The notes under the pieces were generated by a model. It ran no database searches, was not told where the DNA came from, and saw only the letters and a program-made list of their open reading frames with translations. From assembly GCF_003113495.2 (NCBI RefSeq), contig NZ_CP084506.1, forward strand, positions 1,922,001 to 1,986,000: 64,000 bases of DNA, written 5' to 3'. Both the position numbers and the translations under genes were made by a program. Source of the DNA: Edwardsiella tarda ATCC 15947 = NBRC 105688 (lineage in GTDB: Bacteria; Pseudomonadota; Gammaproteobacteria; Enterobacterales; Enterobacteriaceae). Below, piece by piece: positions 47,203 to 55,612 of the stretch (the stretch's first letter is position 1; each line of letters opens with the position of its first letter).

Positions 47203-47952
47203 ACGCGCGTCTCTCACCCGCCGTACGAACAATCGCACTACCGCTCATGCAAGAGAAGCGAACGCGAGGAGTACGGCCAACAGCATGACATCGCCGACGC
47301 ATCGCCCCCGATAAGCCATCTCGGGGGCATCATGGCGGCGCAACGACAACTCAGCGAACCAAGCCACGCATGCGTACGGATATCGCGTTTTTATCATAGA
47401 GATAGTTAAACGGATCTTGACCGCTATAACCGCCGACAACGGGTTTTACCCTATCCAATATTGGGGATCGCGGACGACTATAATAGGTTCATTAACCCGC
47501 CCATCTTTTAGCGCAGAGGCGCCATTACGAGGCAGTGCTGTGTGTTGTGTCAATCCCTCTAAGAGTGAGGCGAATATGACGTGCCCCCTGGTTTTTATCG
47601 GATTCGAGTGATACCGGCTCAGCCGGTCATGACTTTTGACTAAATATTGCAGCAGCGCCAACTTTATATTATGAGGAACAGTGGCAGCATATCCCAACGG
47701 TGTCACAACACCTCAGGCAACAAGTAAAGCGACAACACCTCCTCAATAAATTTATCAAAACGACTCTATTCCTAAATAAATAGCGCGCTATTCCGCCGAT
47801 CGCTAAGCGGTAAACGAATAAGTGCTGGGAGTAAACACTCATCAAGTCACGGGAAGGCGGATGACACCGTCTGTTAACACTCAGCGCTAGGTTTGTCGGG
47901 CTTATTGAGGAATAATCATGACCACAGAAATGAATCATGGTTACTCTGATCA
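47203..47952. other. Gene-poor region between the adhesin and NUDIX genes
   Basis: 750 bases. A stem CCCCCGA/TCGGGGG (47305-47327) and ACCGGC-TCA-GCCGGT (47612-47626) are visible. TATAAT occurs at 47479-47484. Short open frames on both strands (for example 47417-47611 plus, 47446-47706 minus) lack convincing starts, and I cannot assign them; a decayed gene is possible. Confidence 0.45.
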
Positions 47953-48471
47953 ATGCCAATCCACACCCCGACAGCACCCGCCTACACCCTGCGCCATGCC
48001 GTACGCGTCATCCTCGTCGATAACCAAGGCGCAATCCTCTTACTCAGTACACGTGATGCGAGTAATCCCGACTTTATTCCCTCATGGGAGTTGCCTGGCG
48101 GCGGCGTCCAAGGTGAAGAGAATCTAACGCAAACGGCGTGCCGAGAGATCTGGGAAGAGACCGGGATCCATCTCGATCCCGCCACATTAAGCAGGCCGCT
48201 ATGGCGACGCGAGGTCCTTTACCGCTATCGCGGTGAGTATCGACGCCAATTCGAACAGATCTGCCTGGCAACGATCACCCAGTCTGCACCGCCGATCGCG
48301 CCCGCAGGCCGGGAGCTCTTTGAGGTCGAGGATCACCTCGCCTACCGCTGGTGGCGCGTGGCTGAACTCGAGACGACGCACGCCACGCTATATCCTAAAT
48401 CACTCGGTAAACATATCGCCGCGCTGTTAAGCGGCCAATCTGTCGACGAGGCGATTGAAATCTGGCCGTAG
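47953..48471 (+). CDS. NUDIX hydrolase
   Basis: A 172-residue cytoplasmic protein. The NUDIX box is complete at residues 50-72 (GGVQGEENLTQTACREIWEE then TGI), fitting Gx5Ex7REUxEExGU. Such enzymes hydrolyse nucleoside diphosphate derivatives; the substrate cannot be told from sequence. The box is flanked by LPGG, a layout typical of the MutT/ADP-sugar or dNTP pyrophosphatase group. It seems to be a single-gene unit ending convergently with the racemase gene. Confidence 0.88.
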   Translation: MPIHTPTAPAYTLRHAVRVILVDNQGAILLLSTRDASNPDFIPSWELPGGGVQGEENLTQTACREIWEETGIHLDPATLSRPLWRREVLYRYRGEYRRQFEQICLATITQSAPPIAPAGRELFEVEDHLAYRWWRVAELETTHATLYPKSLGKHIAALLSGQSVDEAIEIWP

Positions 48472-48511
48472 TGATATGCGTCCCGCTGGCGCCCGGCAGC
48501 GGAGTCATCGC

Positions 48512-49204
48512 TTAGCTGAGCGCTGCCTCGACAGCGGCGGCGGCATGCAGCGCCGTCGTATCAAAGAGTGGCACGGCACTATCCTCCGGCTGCACCAACA
48601 ACATGATCTCCGTACAACCGAGGATCACCGCCTCGGCGCCGGCCTGGACCAGACGCGCGATCACCTGGCGATAGGCCGCTCGTGACGACGGGGTGATCTG
48701 CCCAGCGACCAATTCATCATAAATAATATGATGGACCGTGGCACGATCGTCCGCCTCGGGCACGATCACCTCCAATCCATGTCGCTCGCGTAACCGCCCC
48801 TTATAAAAATCCTGCTCCATGGTAAACGCGGTACCTAGCAGCCCCACCTTACGCAAGCCTGCCGCCTTGATCGCCGCGGCCGTCGGGTCGGCAATATGGA
48901 TCAATGGGATGGATAGTGCGCTCTCCAGTGCGGGGGCCATACGATGCATCGTATTGGTACAGATCAATAACACGTCGGCACCGGCACCTTGAAGACGTTG
49001 AGCCGCATCGACCATCCGCTCGCTCAGCGTCGACCAATCCCCTTGATGCTGTAACGCCTCGATCTCGGCAAAATTAAAGGACCACAATACCACGCTCGCC
49101 GAGGCGGTCGGGCCGAGATGCTCGCGTACGCCTTGATTGATAATACGGTAATACTCTGCCGAGCTTTCCCAACTCATCCCGCCAAGCAATCCTATCGTTT
49201 TCAT
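48512..49204 (-). CDS. ygeA: YgeA-like amino acid racemase (Asp/Glu racemase family)
   Basis: A 230-residue cytoplasmic PLP-independent racemase, the same length as E. coli YgeA and similar along its length (MKTIGLLGGMSWESSAEYYR, DVLLICTNTMHR, VPEADDRATVHHIIYDEL). The two catalytic cysteines are Cys82 (ICTNTMH) and Cys197 (LGCTEI). YgeA has broad amino-acid racemase activity reported for homoserine and other substrates. D-amino acids so made may modify peptidoglycan. Confidence 0.88.
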   Translation of the reverse strand: MKTIGLLGGMSWESSAEYYRIINQGVREHLGPTASASVVLWSFNFAEIEALQHQGDWSTLSERMVDAAQRLQGAGADVLLICTNTMHRMAPALESALSIPLIHIADPTAAAIKAAGLRKVGLLGTAFTMEQDFYKGRLRERHGLEVIVPEADDRATVHHIIYDELVAGQITPSSRAAYRQVIARLVQAGAEAVILGCTEIMLLVQPEDSAVPLFDTTALHAAAAVEAALS

Positions 49205-49432
49205 TCAGCGTTCCCTACTCGATTGATGGTGATAATTATTATTGATGATGGCTGTTGCCATCTCGCTGTCCCATGCCGTACTCAACCTCTCTACGTTACC
49301 GTTTTTTTGCCTGAGCTCAATAGCACGTCACACGCCCTCAGTACGCTCTCCCGGCAGACAGAGCATAACACCGCTCTTTACGGCGCCGACGAGGACGAGG
49401 TGAGGTGGTAACATCGTGGGTAACACTGCATC

Positions 49433-49783
49433 ATGGAGAATAACGTGGAGAAGCTGGCCGATTATCTATGCCGAGCGCTGGCCACCGAGTCTGAGTCTGT
49501 CACGGCCCCCTGCCAACTACAGCGCCGCACCACCCAGATCGACGGATCCGCCGAGGTGCGATTGACCCTAAGCCAATGGCGTTTTACTAATGGCGTACTA
49601 CTGCAACAAGAGCAGGAGGCGGAGTTGCTGCCCATCGATGAGGCCGATCATTGCCCCGCCTGCCTGATCCGCTGGCGGGTGCTGGACGACGCCGGTCTCA
49701 TCATCCAACCGCGCGAGAAGACCTCCCACAACCTCTGTCAACAGGCCTTCTGGCTGAAGATGGCGCGCCAAGACGGAGTATGA
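49433..49783 (+). CDS. Conserved-looking protein of unknown function
   Basis: A 116-residue soluble protein with no signal peptide or membrane helix. It is acidic, and has four Cys including DHCPACLIRW and SHNLCQQAFW. I do not recognise a family. A GGAG before the first ATG (49433) and bacterial codon use suggest a real gene. It lies alone between the racemase and the YmgB-like gene. Confidence 0.5.
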   Translation: MENNVEKLADYLCRALATESESVTAPCQLQRRTTQIDGSAEVRLTLSQWRFTNGVLLQQEQEAELLPIDEADHCPACLIRWRVLDDAGLIIQPREKTSHNLCQQAFWLKMARQDGV

Positions 49784-49842
49784 CGTTCGCGACGCGGCCA
49801 CGGCGGCGGACGACGTCAGCCAGCGCAGGATGCAGAGGGAGG

Positions 49843-50043
49843 TTAGAGATCACCGAGGATATCGATCGCCATTTCGGCGATCTGTTGCTGGCGCGTATCC
49901 GCCTGCTCTTTCGCCGTCGCCTGATGGGCCTGCAGGTGCGCTAAGATATTGCTGCTATTCACCTCTAAACCATGTTGATGTAGGCGGATCACCGCCAGGC
50001 CGATCAACTCACAAGCCTGGTTGAACAAGAGTGTATCTTTCAT
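49843..50043 (-). CDS. YmgB/AriR-like small regulatory connector
   Basis: A 66-residue helical protein (LFNQACELIGLAVIRLHQHG, NILAHLQAHQAT, EMAIDILGDL). The pattern of a first helix with IGxAVxxL, then NIxxxL and a final AI..LL helix recalls the YcgZ/YmgA/AriR group, small proteins that act on RcsB phosphorelay and biofilm control. GAGG seven bases before the ATG supports the start. Assignment is tentative. Confidence 0.5.
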   Translation of the reverse strand: MKDTLLFNQACELIGLAVIRLHQHGLEVNSSNILAHLQAHQATAKEQADTRQQQIAEMAIDILGDL

Positions 50044-50303
50044 TTTACAGCCTCATAATACGATAAGAATACCGCGACTTCCGTTACGTTTGCTACCACG
50101 CTTATCTCGCCACCTCACTGGGTGAGGACACCTTATACGCTACCACAGCCACGCCTCACTCGACAGCCGCACAGCCACATCGGCTCCGCGGGTATAGCAA
50201 GCCATGACTTTATTTTTCCCGATACCGCTAGCAATAAGGAAAACAGACTACACTTAAAGAACGGAGTCATTACTTTACTTTTGTCTAAAAAACAGGAGAT
50301 TGT

Positions 50304-50738
50304 ATGTACAAGACCATTCTGGTTCCCATCGACCTCAGTGAAGATAACATGTCCAGACTGGTGATCCCGCACGTAGAGCATTTCGCCAAGCAAGAGGACG
50401 CCCATATCCACTTCCTCGCCGTGCTGCCGCCACTCAGCAGCTTCTATGGCATGGGATCGTTACCGGTCGGCCACTATCCTTCGGAGAAAGATCGCCTACG
50501 TCATGCCGAGGAGGGATTGCGGCAGGTAGCAGCCAGCTTCAACCTGCCGGAAGATCGCGTGCACTGTAGCGTCGCTATCGGTGCGCCTCGCGATCGCATT
50601 CTGGAACAGGCGCAGTCAATCGCCGCCGATCTGATCATCGTCGCCTCACATCGCCCCGATATTACCACCTATCTGCTGGGTTCGACGGCAGCCTCGGTGG
50701 TACGACACGCCACCAGCGCTGTCCTGGTGATCCGTTAA
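50304..50738 (+). CDS. uspF: Universal stress protein UspF
   Basis: A 144-residue cytoplasmic USP domain protein, same length as E. coli UspF. KTILVPIDLS at the start, the nucleotide loop GAPRDRILEQ and the UspF/UspG-type end ASHRPDITTYLLGSTAASVV are conserved. It binds nucleotides and is involved in stress, motility and adhesion phenotypes. GGAG eight bases upstream. Its own short unit. Confidence 0.93.
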   Translation: MYKTILVPIDLSEDNMSRLVIPHVEHFAKQEDAHIHFLAVLPPLSSFYGMGSLPVGHYPSEKDRLRHAEEGLRQVAASFNLPEDRVHCSVAIGAPRDRILEQAQSIAADLIIVASHRPDITTYLLGSTAASVVRHATSAVLVIR

Positions 50739-50880
50739 TCCCTCGGGCCTGGCACTCCTTGCTGTCAGGCCTGCTTGCCGCCTGCCCTCAGCGTAACCCA
50801 TCCCCCTGGTCTACGCCTTCCCCTTGGCGTCGCGGGGAAAATTTGCCATCATAGCCCGACACACAGCTAATGTTCGCTTA

Positions 50881-50900
50881 GCGGCGCCTGAGTGCGCCGC
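50881..50900 (+). promoter_or_regulatory. Leader hairpin upstream of ortT-like gene
   Basis: GCGGCGC-CTGAGT-GCGCCGC, a perfect 7-bp GC stem 47 bases before the ortT-like start, followed by another GC-rich self-complementary stretch (GGCGGCGCC). It could act as a terminator of upstream RNA or restrain toxin translation. Confidence 0.4.
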
Positions 50901-50947
50901 ATTGCGCCGATCGATTGGCGGCGCCATTTATTATTATTAGGTTACAC

Positions 50948-51130
50948 ATGCATCCCGAAATATGGGCGTTGATTAAAACGGCCTACTGTATCGGCGTACT
51001 CTTTTGTGCGCTGGTGACGTTTTTCGCCTCGCGCGACCCCTCGATCAAGATACGTCTACTCTCAGCCCTCTTAGTCGGCCTGACCTGGCCGATGAGCTTT
51101 CCGCTGGTCCTGATCACCTGGCTGTTCTAA
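50948..51130 (+). CDS. ortT: OrtT/GhoT-family membrane toxin
   Basis: A 60-residue protein with two membrane helices. The second half, RLLSALLVGLTWPMSFPLVL, is close to E. coli OrtT (FLSAFLVGATWPMSFPVALL) and related to GhoT of the GhoS/GhoT type V system. OrtT is an orphan toxin that damages the membrane and lowers ATP, favouring survival under stringent stress. No GhoS-like antitoxin is nearby. Start at 50948 gives the E. coli length. The last 60 bases overlap the end of the PBP2-like gene on the other strand. Confidence 0.82.
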   Translation: MHPEIWALIKTAYCIGVLFCALVTFFASRDPSIKIRLLSALLVGLTWPMSFPLVLITWLF

Positions 51131-53104
51131 CTGGCGACCCGCTTGAGACGCCGGGGTAAGCGTAGCCGACGCGTTGGCACGCACGGGAGAAAACGCACTC
51201 TTGTCCCTCGGCCCGACGGTAGACGCCGGGGCATTGGTCGTTGCTGTCGTCGTCGTCGAACGAAAGATATAGTCGAGAATGGCACGCGTCACGGGAGCCG
51301 CCACCACACCATCGCCGCCGCCATTCTCCAGGATCACCGCCATGGCAATGCGTGGATGGGGATAAGGCGCAAAGACGGTATAGAAGATATGGTCGCGCAA
51401 GCGAACCGGGATCATCTTCGCGTTATAGACCTGATTCTGCTTCAGGCCGAAGACTTGCGAAGTCCCCGACTTACCGGCGATCTGGTAGGGGGCCGTGTGG
51501 AAATATTTGTAGCCGGTACCATTCGGGTCATTCGCCATACCATACATGCCCCGTTTGACGATATCCCACACCGGCGACGTTGGCGTGGCGATCTGGCGGA
51601 AGTGACTCTGGCGATACGGCACGATCTGCTGACCATGCTTCACGGCATACAGCAGATGCGGCGTCACCACCTTGCCGTTATTAATCAAGATCCCGAGCGC
51701 CTTCACCATCTGGATCGGCGTAGCCGTCCAGTACCCCTGACCAATGCCGACCGAGACCGTATCGCCCTGGTACCACGGTTTATGGTGAACCCGCAGCTTC
51801 CAATCGCGATCGGGCAACACGCCGCGCGCCTCCTCATCTAGATCGATACCCGAAAGCTGACCATAGCCAAACTGGCTCATCCATTGATGGATGCGGTCGA
51901 TGCCCATTTCGTAGGCGACTTGGTAGAAAAAGGTATCCGCCGACTCCTCGATGGCCTTCACCACATTCAGGATGCCGTGGCCGCTTTTCAGCCAATCACG
52001 GTAGCGCCGATGTGTCCCGGGCAACGTCCAGGTCGGCGCGCCAAAGAAGGTGGTCTGCGGGGTGATCACGCCCGCCAGCAAGGCCGCGCTGGCCATGTAG
52101 GGCTTGACCGTCGAGGCTGGGGGATAGATACCCTGGGTGACACGGTTAATCAGCGGCAGCGCCGGATTATGCAATAAGGCATTATACGCCTTATAAGAGA
52201 TGCCATTGACAAAGGGGTTCGGATCATAGCTCGGGCTGGAAACCATGGCCAGGATACCGCCATCGCGCGGATCCATCACCACCACCGCCGCACGCTGCCC
52301 CTTCAACTGTTGCTCGATAAAGTGTTGTAATGGTAAATCGAGCGTGAGATAGACGCTGGATCCGGCGTGTGGTGGTTGCTCCTTCAGATAACGGACGATG
52401 CGCCCATGACTGTCGACCTCCACCTCCTGGCTACCGGTCTTGCCATGCAGCAATGACTCGTAGTAACGCTCGATACCCTGTTTACCGATGTCATGATCGG
52501 CGGAGTAGTTCTCTAGCTGCCCCTCGGCATCGAGTCGTTGCAGATCGTGATCGTTGATCTTCGAGACGTAGCCGACCACGTGAGCCAACTCGGCGCCATA
52601 GGGGTAATAACGTTGCTGGTAGGTCGAGAGTTGTACGCCGGGAAAGGCGAACTCGTTGACCGCAAAACGCGATACCTCCCGCTCGCTTAGCCCCTCCTTC
52701 AAGGGCACCTCGGCGAAACGCCGGGCATGCTTCATCGCCTGATGAAAGTCGTCGATCTCCTGTGGCGTCAGATCCACCAGCGGCGTCAGCGCCTTGAGCG
52801 TTTGCGCCAGATGTGGTGTTTTACCCGGGATCAGGGAGATCTGATACAGGGTTTGATTCTCGACCAACGGTGTACCGTAGCGATCGTAGATCAAGCCCCG
52901 CACCGGCGCGACCGGCAGCGTCTTGATATCATTCTCATCGGAACGGGTCTGATATTCGGCATGATCCTGCACCTGAAGGTGATATAGGTTGGCGATCAGC
53001 AAGGCAAAACAGAGGATCACCACGACCAACGCTATCAGCGTGCGGCGCAGAAACAGCGCCGACTCGGCACCATGATCACGGATGGCGTCTTTTAACAGAT
53101 TCAT
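51071..53104 (-). CDS. Penicillin-binding protein 2 paralogue (MrdA-like)
   Basis: A 677-residue class B PBP resembling E. coli MrdA across its length: N-terminal helix (about 20-43), PBP dimerisation domain, transpeptidase domain with SxxK at 331-334 (PPASTVKPY; MrdA has PPGSTVKPY), SxN equivalent SAD (388-390) and KSGT (545-548). MrdA makes the elongation cross-links with RodA. There is no rodA, rlpA or dacA neighbour as there is at true mrdA, so this is probably a second copy similar in concept to PBP2SAL of Salmonella. The C-terminal 60 residues are Ala/Thr/Pro-rich and diverged, and the end overlaps ortT. Confidence 0.88.
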   Translation of the reverse strand: MNLLKDAIRDHGAESALFLRRTLIALVVVILCFALLIANLYHLQVQDHAEYQTRSDENDIKTLPVAPVRGLIYDRYGTPLVENQTLYQISLIPGKTPHLAQTLKALTPLVDLTPQEIDDFHQAMKHARRFAEVPLKEGLSEREVSRFAVNEFAFPGVQLSTYQQRYYPYGAELAHVVGYVSKINDHDLQRLDAEGQLENYSADHDIGKQGIERYYESLLHGKTGSQEVEVDSHGRIVRYLKEQPPHAGSSVYLTLDLPLQHFIEQQLKGQRAAVVVMDPRDGGILAMVSSPSYDPNPFVNGISYKAYNALLHNPALPLINRVTQGIYPPASTVKPYMASAALLAGVITPQTTFFGAPTWTLPGTHRRYRDWLKSGHGILNVVKAIEESADTFFYQVAYEMGIDRIHQWMSQFGYGQLSGIDLDEEARGVLPDRDWKLRVHHKPWYQGDTVSVGIGQGYWTATPIQMVKALGILINNGKVVTPHLLYAVKHGQQIVPYRQSHFRQIATPTSPVWDIVKRGMYGMANDPNGTGYKYFHTAPYQIAGKSGTSQVFGLKQNQVYNAKMIPVRLRDHIFYTVFAPYPHPRIAMAVILENGGGDGVVAAPVTRAILDYIFRSTTTTATTNAPASTVGPRDKSAFSPVRANASATLTPASQAGRQLEQPGDQDQRKAHRPGQAD

Positions 53105-53286
53105 GCAAAGGTGACACGAGCGGCATACACAGGCGACTGCGATACGGCGTAACGGATTGAACTCGGAGTCTAAGGGTACGCAGAAAGTCCAGCACGGCCA
53201 ACCCGGCGCTTGCTAATCTTCTGGCGGCATTGTTTCAAGATATAACATCTGGCGCAAAGTGTGACGGGCGATGAACAAAGGTTACC

Positions 53287-53313
53287 GTGAGCGGCGCACG
53301 CGACGCCGCTCAC
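53287..53313 (-). terminator. Hairpin after the DUF805 gene
   Basis: GTGAGCGGCG and CGCCGCTCAC form a perfect 10-bp stem with a 7-base loop, just beyond the DUF805 stop codon. Confidence 0.6.
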
Positions 53314-53319
53314 GACAGA

Positions 53320-53685
53320 TTACGCGATCCCTTTCGGGTTCGGGCCATACGCGTTACTCCCGCTCTGGCTGTCGGAGAACGTGAAGACCAGCAACACCAA
53401 CCAACCGATCAACGGGATGAGACCGATCAACACCCACCAACCGGTACGACCGATATCATGCAGGCGGCGCACCAGGACGGCGATGGAGGGAATCAAGACC
53501 GCCAGACTATAGACAATGGTCAATACGCCCTCACCATTCTCAAACGTCCAGCCCAAGGCGTTTTGCACCATCGCCAAGACCACCGAGATAATGCAGTTGA
53601 TCAGCACGAACCACCAATACTCTTTGCGGCGCGCCCGGCCGGAAAATACAAAATAGTTTTTCAGAACCTTCAGATACCAATCCAT
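53320..53685 (-). CDS. DUF805 inner membrane protein (YhaH-like)
   Basis: A 121-residue membrane protein with four hydrophobic helices. The start MDWYLKVLKNYFVFSGRARR and VLVRRLHDIGRTGWWVL, GLIPLIGWLVLL are DUF805 hallmarks, close to E. coli YhaH. The second of two adjacent ATGs (53685) is chosen because AAGGAAA lies seven bases before it. Function unknown. Confidence 0.88.
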   Translation of the reverse strand: MDWYLKVLKNYFVFSGRARRKEYWWFVLINCIISVVLAMVQNALGWTFENGEGVLTIVYSLAVLIPSIAVLVRRLHDIGRTGWWVLIGLIPLIGWLVLLVFTFSDSQSGSNAYGPNPKGIA

Positions 53686-54025
53686 CATCGTTTCCTTCTT
53701 GGCCTGCGAACATACGGCAACATCGTCTTCTCCTTTCTAGTATGGGATTGACTGCACTATTAATCCAGCCAGCGCAAAACGCTTTTTCGCCGCCGTCGTA
53801 CATTCATTAGCCAAAAAATTCTCCGCCACCCGGCTTGACGTCTGTTTTCTATACACGCGTATGCAGAAGGCTGATAAACTGCATACTTTACCTGTTCTAA
53901 ATCATGTTTAGCCGGCAGCGGGTTTGTTATAACAAGCGCCGTTGCGTGCGCTCCCTAACGCAGGCATTGCCATGTGGCGACAATGACGTCGCCCAGATGA
54001 TAAAAAATAACCCTGGGATAGAATA
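53686..54025. other. Divergent region before the Nik-like operon
   Basis: 340 bases without a gene. Presumably contains promoters in both directions; no operator for NikR or a known regulator could be recognised. The leader ends with CCTGGGATAG just before the ATG. Confidence 0.4.
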
Positions 54026-55612
54026 ATGATGACAATCGGTCGATTTACCCTCCTTTCCACTGCCCTCACCCTGGCGCTGGCCGCACCGGTGTTCGCCGAA
54101 CAGCCGGCCACCAACCATACCCTGAAGATGGCCATCGGCGCCGAACCGACTGAGGGTTTCGACCCGATGCTCGGTTGGAGCCACGGCAGCTATTTCCTCC
54201 TGCACGCACCGCTATTGCGTCAGAATGCCGACATGAGCTGGGGCGATCTGCTCACGGAACAAGTGACCACCAGCGCGGACGGTAAGACCTGGGTATTAAC
54301 CTTGAAGCCCGATCTGAAATTCTCTGATGGCTCCGCGCTGACGGCCGAAGACGTCGTCTTTACCTATAATCAGGCGGCGAAAAGCGGTGGCAAGATCGAC
54401 ATGGGTAACTTTCAGCAGGCCCGTGCGTTGGATGATCGCCGCATCGAAATCACCCTGAGCGCGCCGCAGAGCACCTTCGTTAACGTACTCGGCTCCCTGG
54501 GGATCGTCCCCAGCGACCATTACAACGCGAAGACCTTCGCCAAACAACCGATCGGGGCGGGCCCGTATCGTCTGGTCAGCTTCCAGCCTGGCCAACAGTT
54601 GATCGTCGAGGCTAACCCCTACTACGCCGGCAAGAAAAACGACTTTAACCGTCTGGTGTTCGTCTTCCTCGACGAAGATAACGCCTACGCCGCGGCGCAG
54701 AGCGGTCAGCTGGATCTGGTCCGCATCGCTCCCTCCATGGCCGTGGCCCCACAGCAGAAGAATCTGAAGCTCTGGGTACGCGATAGCGTGGAGAACCGTG
54801 GCATCGTCTTCCCGATGGTACCGGCCGGGAAAAAAGATGCCGAGGGTAATCCCATCGGCAATGATGTCACCGCCGACGTCGCCATCCGCCGCGCCATCAA
54901 CTACGCCATTAATCGCCAGCAACTGGCCGATCAACTGATGGAAGGACACGCCATCCCTGCCTATAGTGCGGTACAGGGCTTACCGTGGCAGAACCCAGAC
55001 ATCGCCTTTAAAGACGGCGATCTGGCCAAGGCTAAGGCCATCCTGGATCAGGCCGGTTGGAAAGTCGGGAAAGATGGCATCCGTGAAAAAGCGGGCCAGC
55101 AGGCACGCCTGACCCTGTGGTATGCCAGCGGGGATAGCACCCGACGCGATATCGCCGAGGCGGTGCGCGCGATGTTACAACCGCTGGGTATCGCCATTAC
55201 CCTGAAATCCGGCAGCTGGGAGACCGTCGAACGCCACATGCACGCCAATCCGACCCTGTTCGGCTGGGGCAGCCTGGATCCGATGGAGTTATATCACCAC
55301 TATAGTGGCAAGGCGGCTGGCGTAGAGTATTACAACCCCGGCTACTACAGTAATCCGGTGGTAGAGCGCCATCTGCAACAGGCGGTGGATGCCCCCGATT
55401 GGCGTCAGGCGTTGCCTTTCTGGCAGCAGGTCGAGTGGGACGGGAAACAGGGTGCCGGGGTGCAGGGTGATGCCGCTTGGGCATGGCTGCTCAACATCCA
55501 GCACACCTACCTGGCCAATCCGTGCGTCAATCTCGGCAAAGGCGCACCGGAGATCCACGGTAGCTGGTCACTGCTGAATAACCTGGATGACTGGACCTGG
55601 ACCTGCCGTTAA
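54026..55612 (+). CDS. ABC transporter substrate-binding protein (Nik/Ynt/Opp type)
   Basis: A 528-residue periplasmic SBP_bac_5 protein. Signal peptide about 1-24 (PVFA). Family features include EPTEGFDPMLGWSHGSYFLL, LTAEDVVFTYNQA, IGAGPYRLVSFQPGQ and ADVAIRRAINYAINRQQLAD. The full five-gene layout and the EGFDPM.GWSHG start suggest a nickel or metal-chelate importer such as YntA of Yersinia or CntA-like proteins rather than an oligopeptide system, but no urease, hydrogenase or metallophore gene lies nearby, so the substrate is open. The stop overlaps the next start (TAATG). Confidence 0.72.
   Translation: MMTIGRFTLLSTALTLALAAPVFAEQPATNHTLKMAIGAEPTEGFDPMLGWSHGSYFLLHAPLLRQNADMSWGDLLTEQVTTSADGKTWVLTLKPDLKFSDGSALTAEDVVFTYNQAAKSGGKIDMGNFQQARALDDRRIEITLSAPQSTFVNVLGSLGIVPSDHYNAKTFAKQPIGAGPYRLVSFQPGQQLIVEANPYYAGKKNDFNRLVFVFLDEDNAYAAAQSGQLDLVRIAPSMAVAPQQKNLKLWVRDSVENRGIVFPMVPAGKKDAEGNPIGNDVTADVAIRRAINYAINRQQLADQLMEGHAIPAYSAVQGLPWQNPDIAFKDGDLAKAKAILDQAGWKVGKDGIREKAGQQARLTLWYASGDSTRRDIAEAVRAMLQPLGIAITLKSGSWETVERHMHANPTLFGWGSLDPMELYHHYSGKAAGVEYYNPGYYSNPVVERHLQQAVDAPDWRQALPFWQQVEWDGKQGAGVQGDAAWAWLLNIQHTYLANPCVNLGKGAPEIHGSWSLLNNLDDWTWTCR

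Noticed and set aside
47446-47706. 86-codon minus-strand frame
   Set aside because: No start signal and no likeness; overlaps an equally unsupported plus-strand frame.
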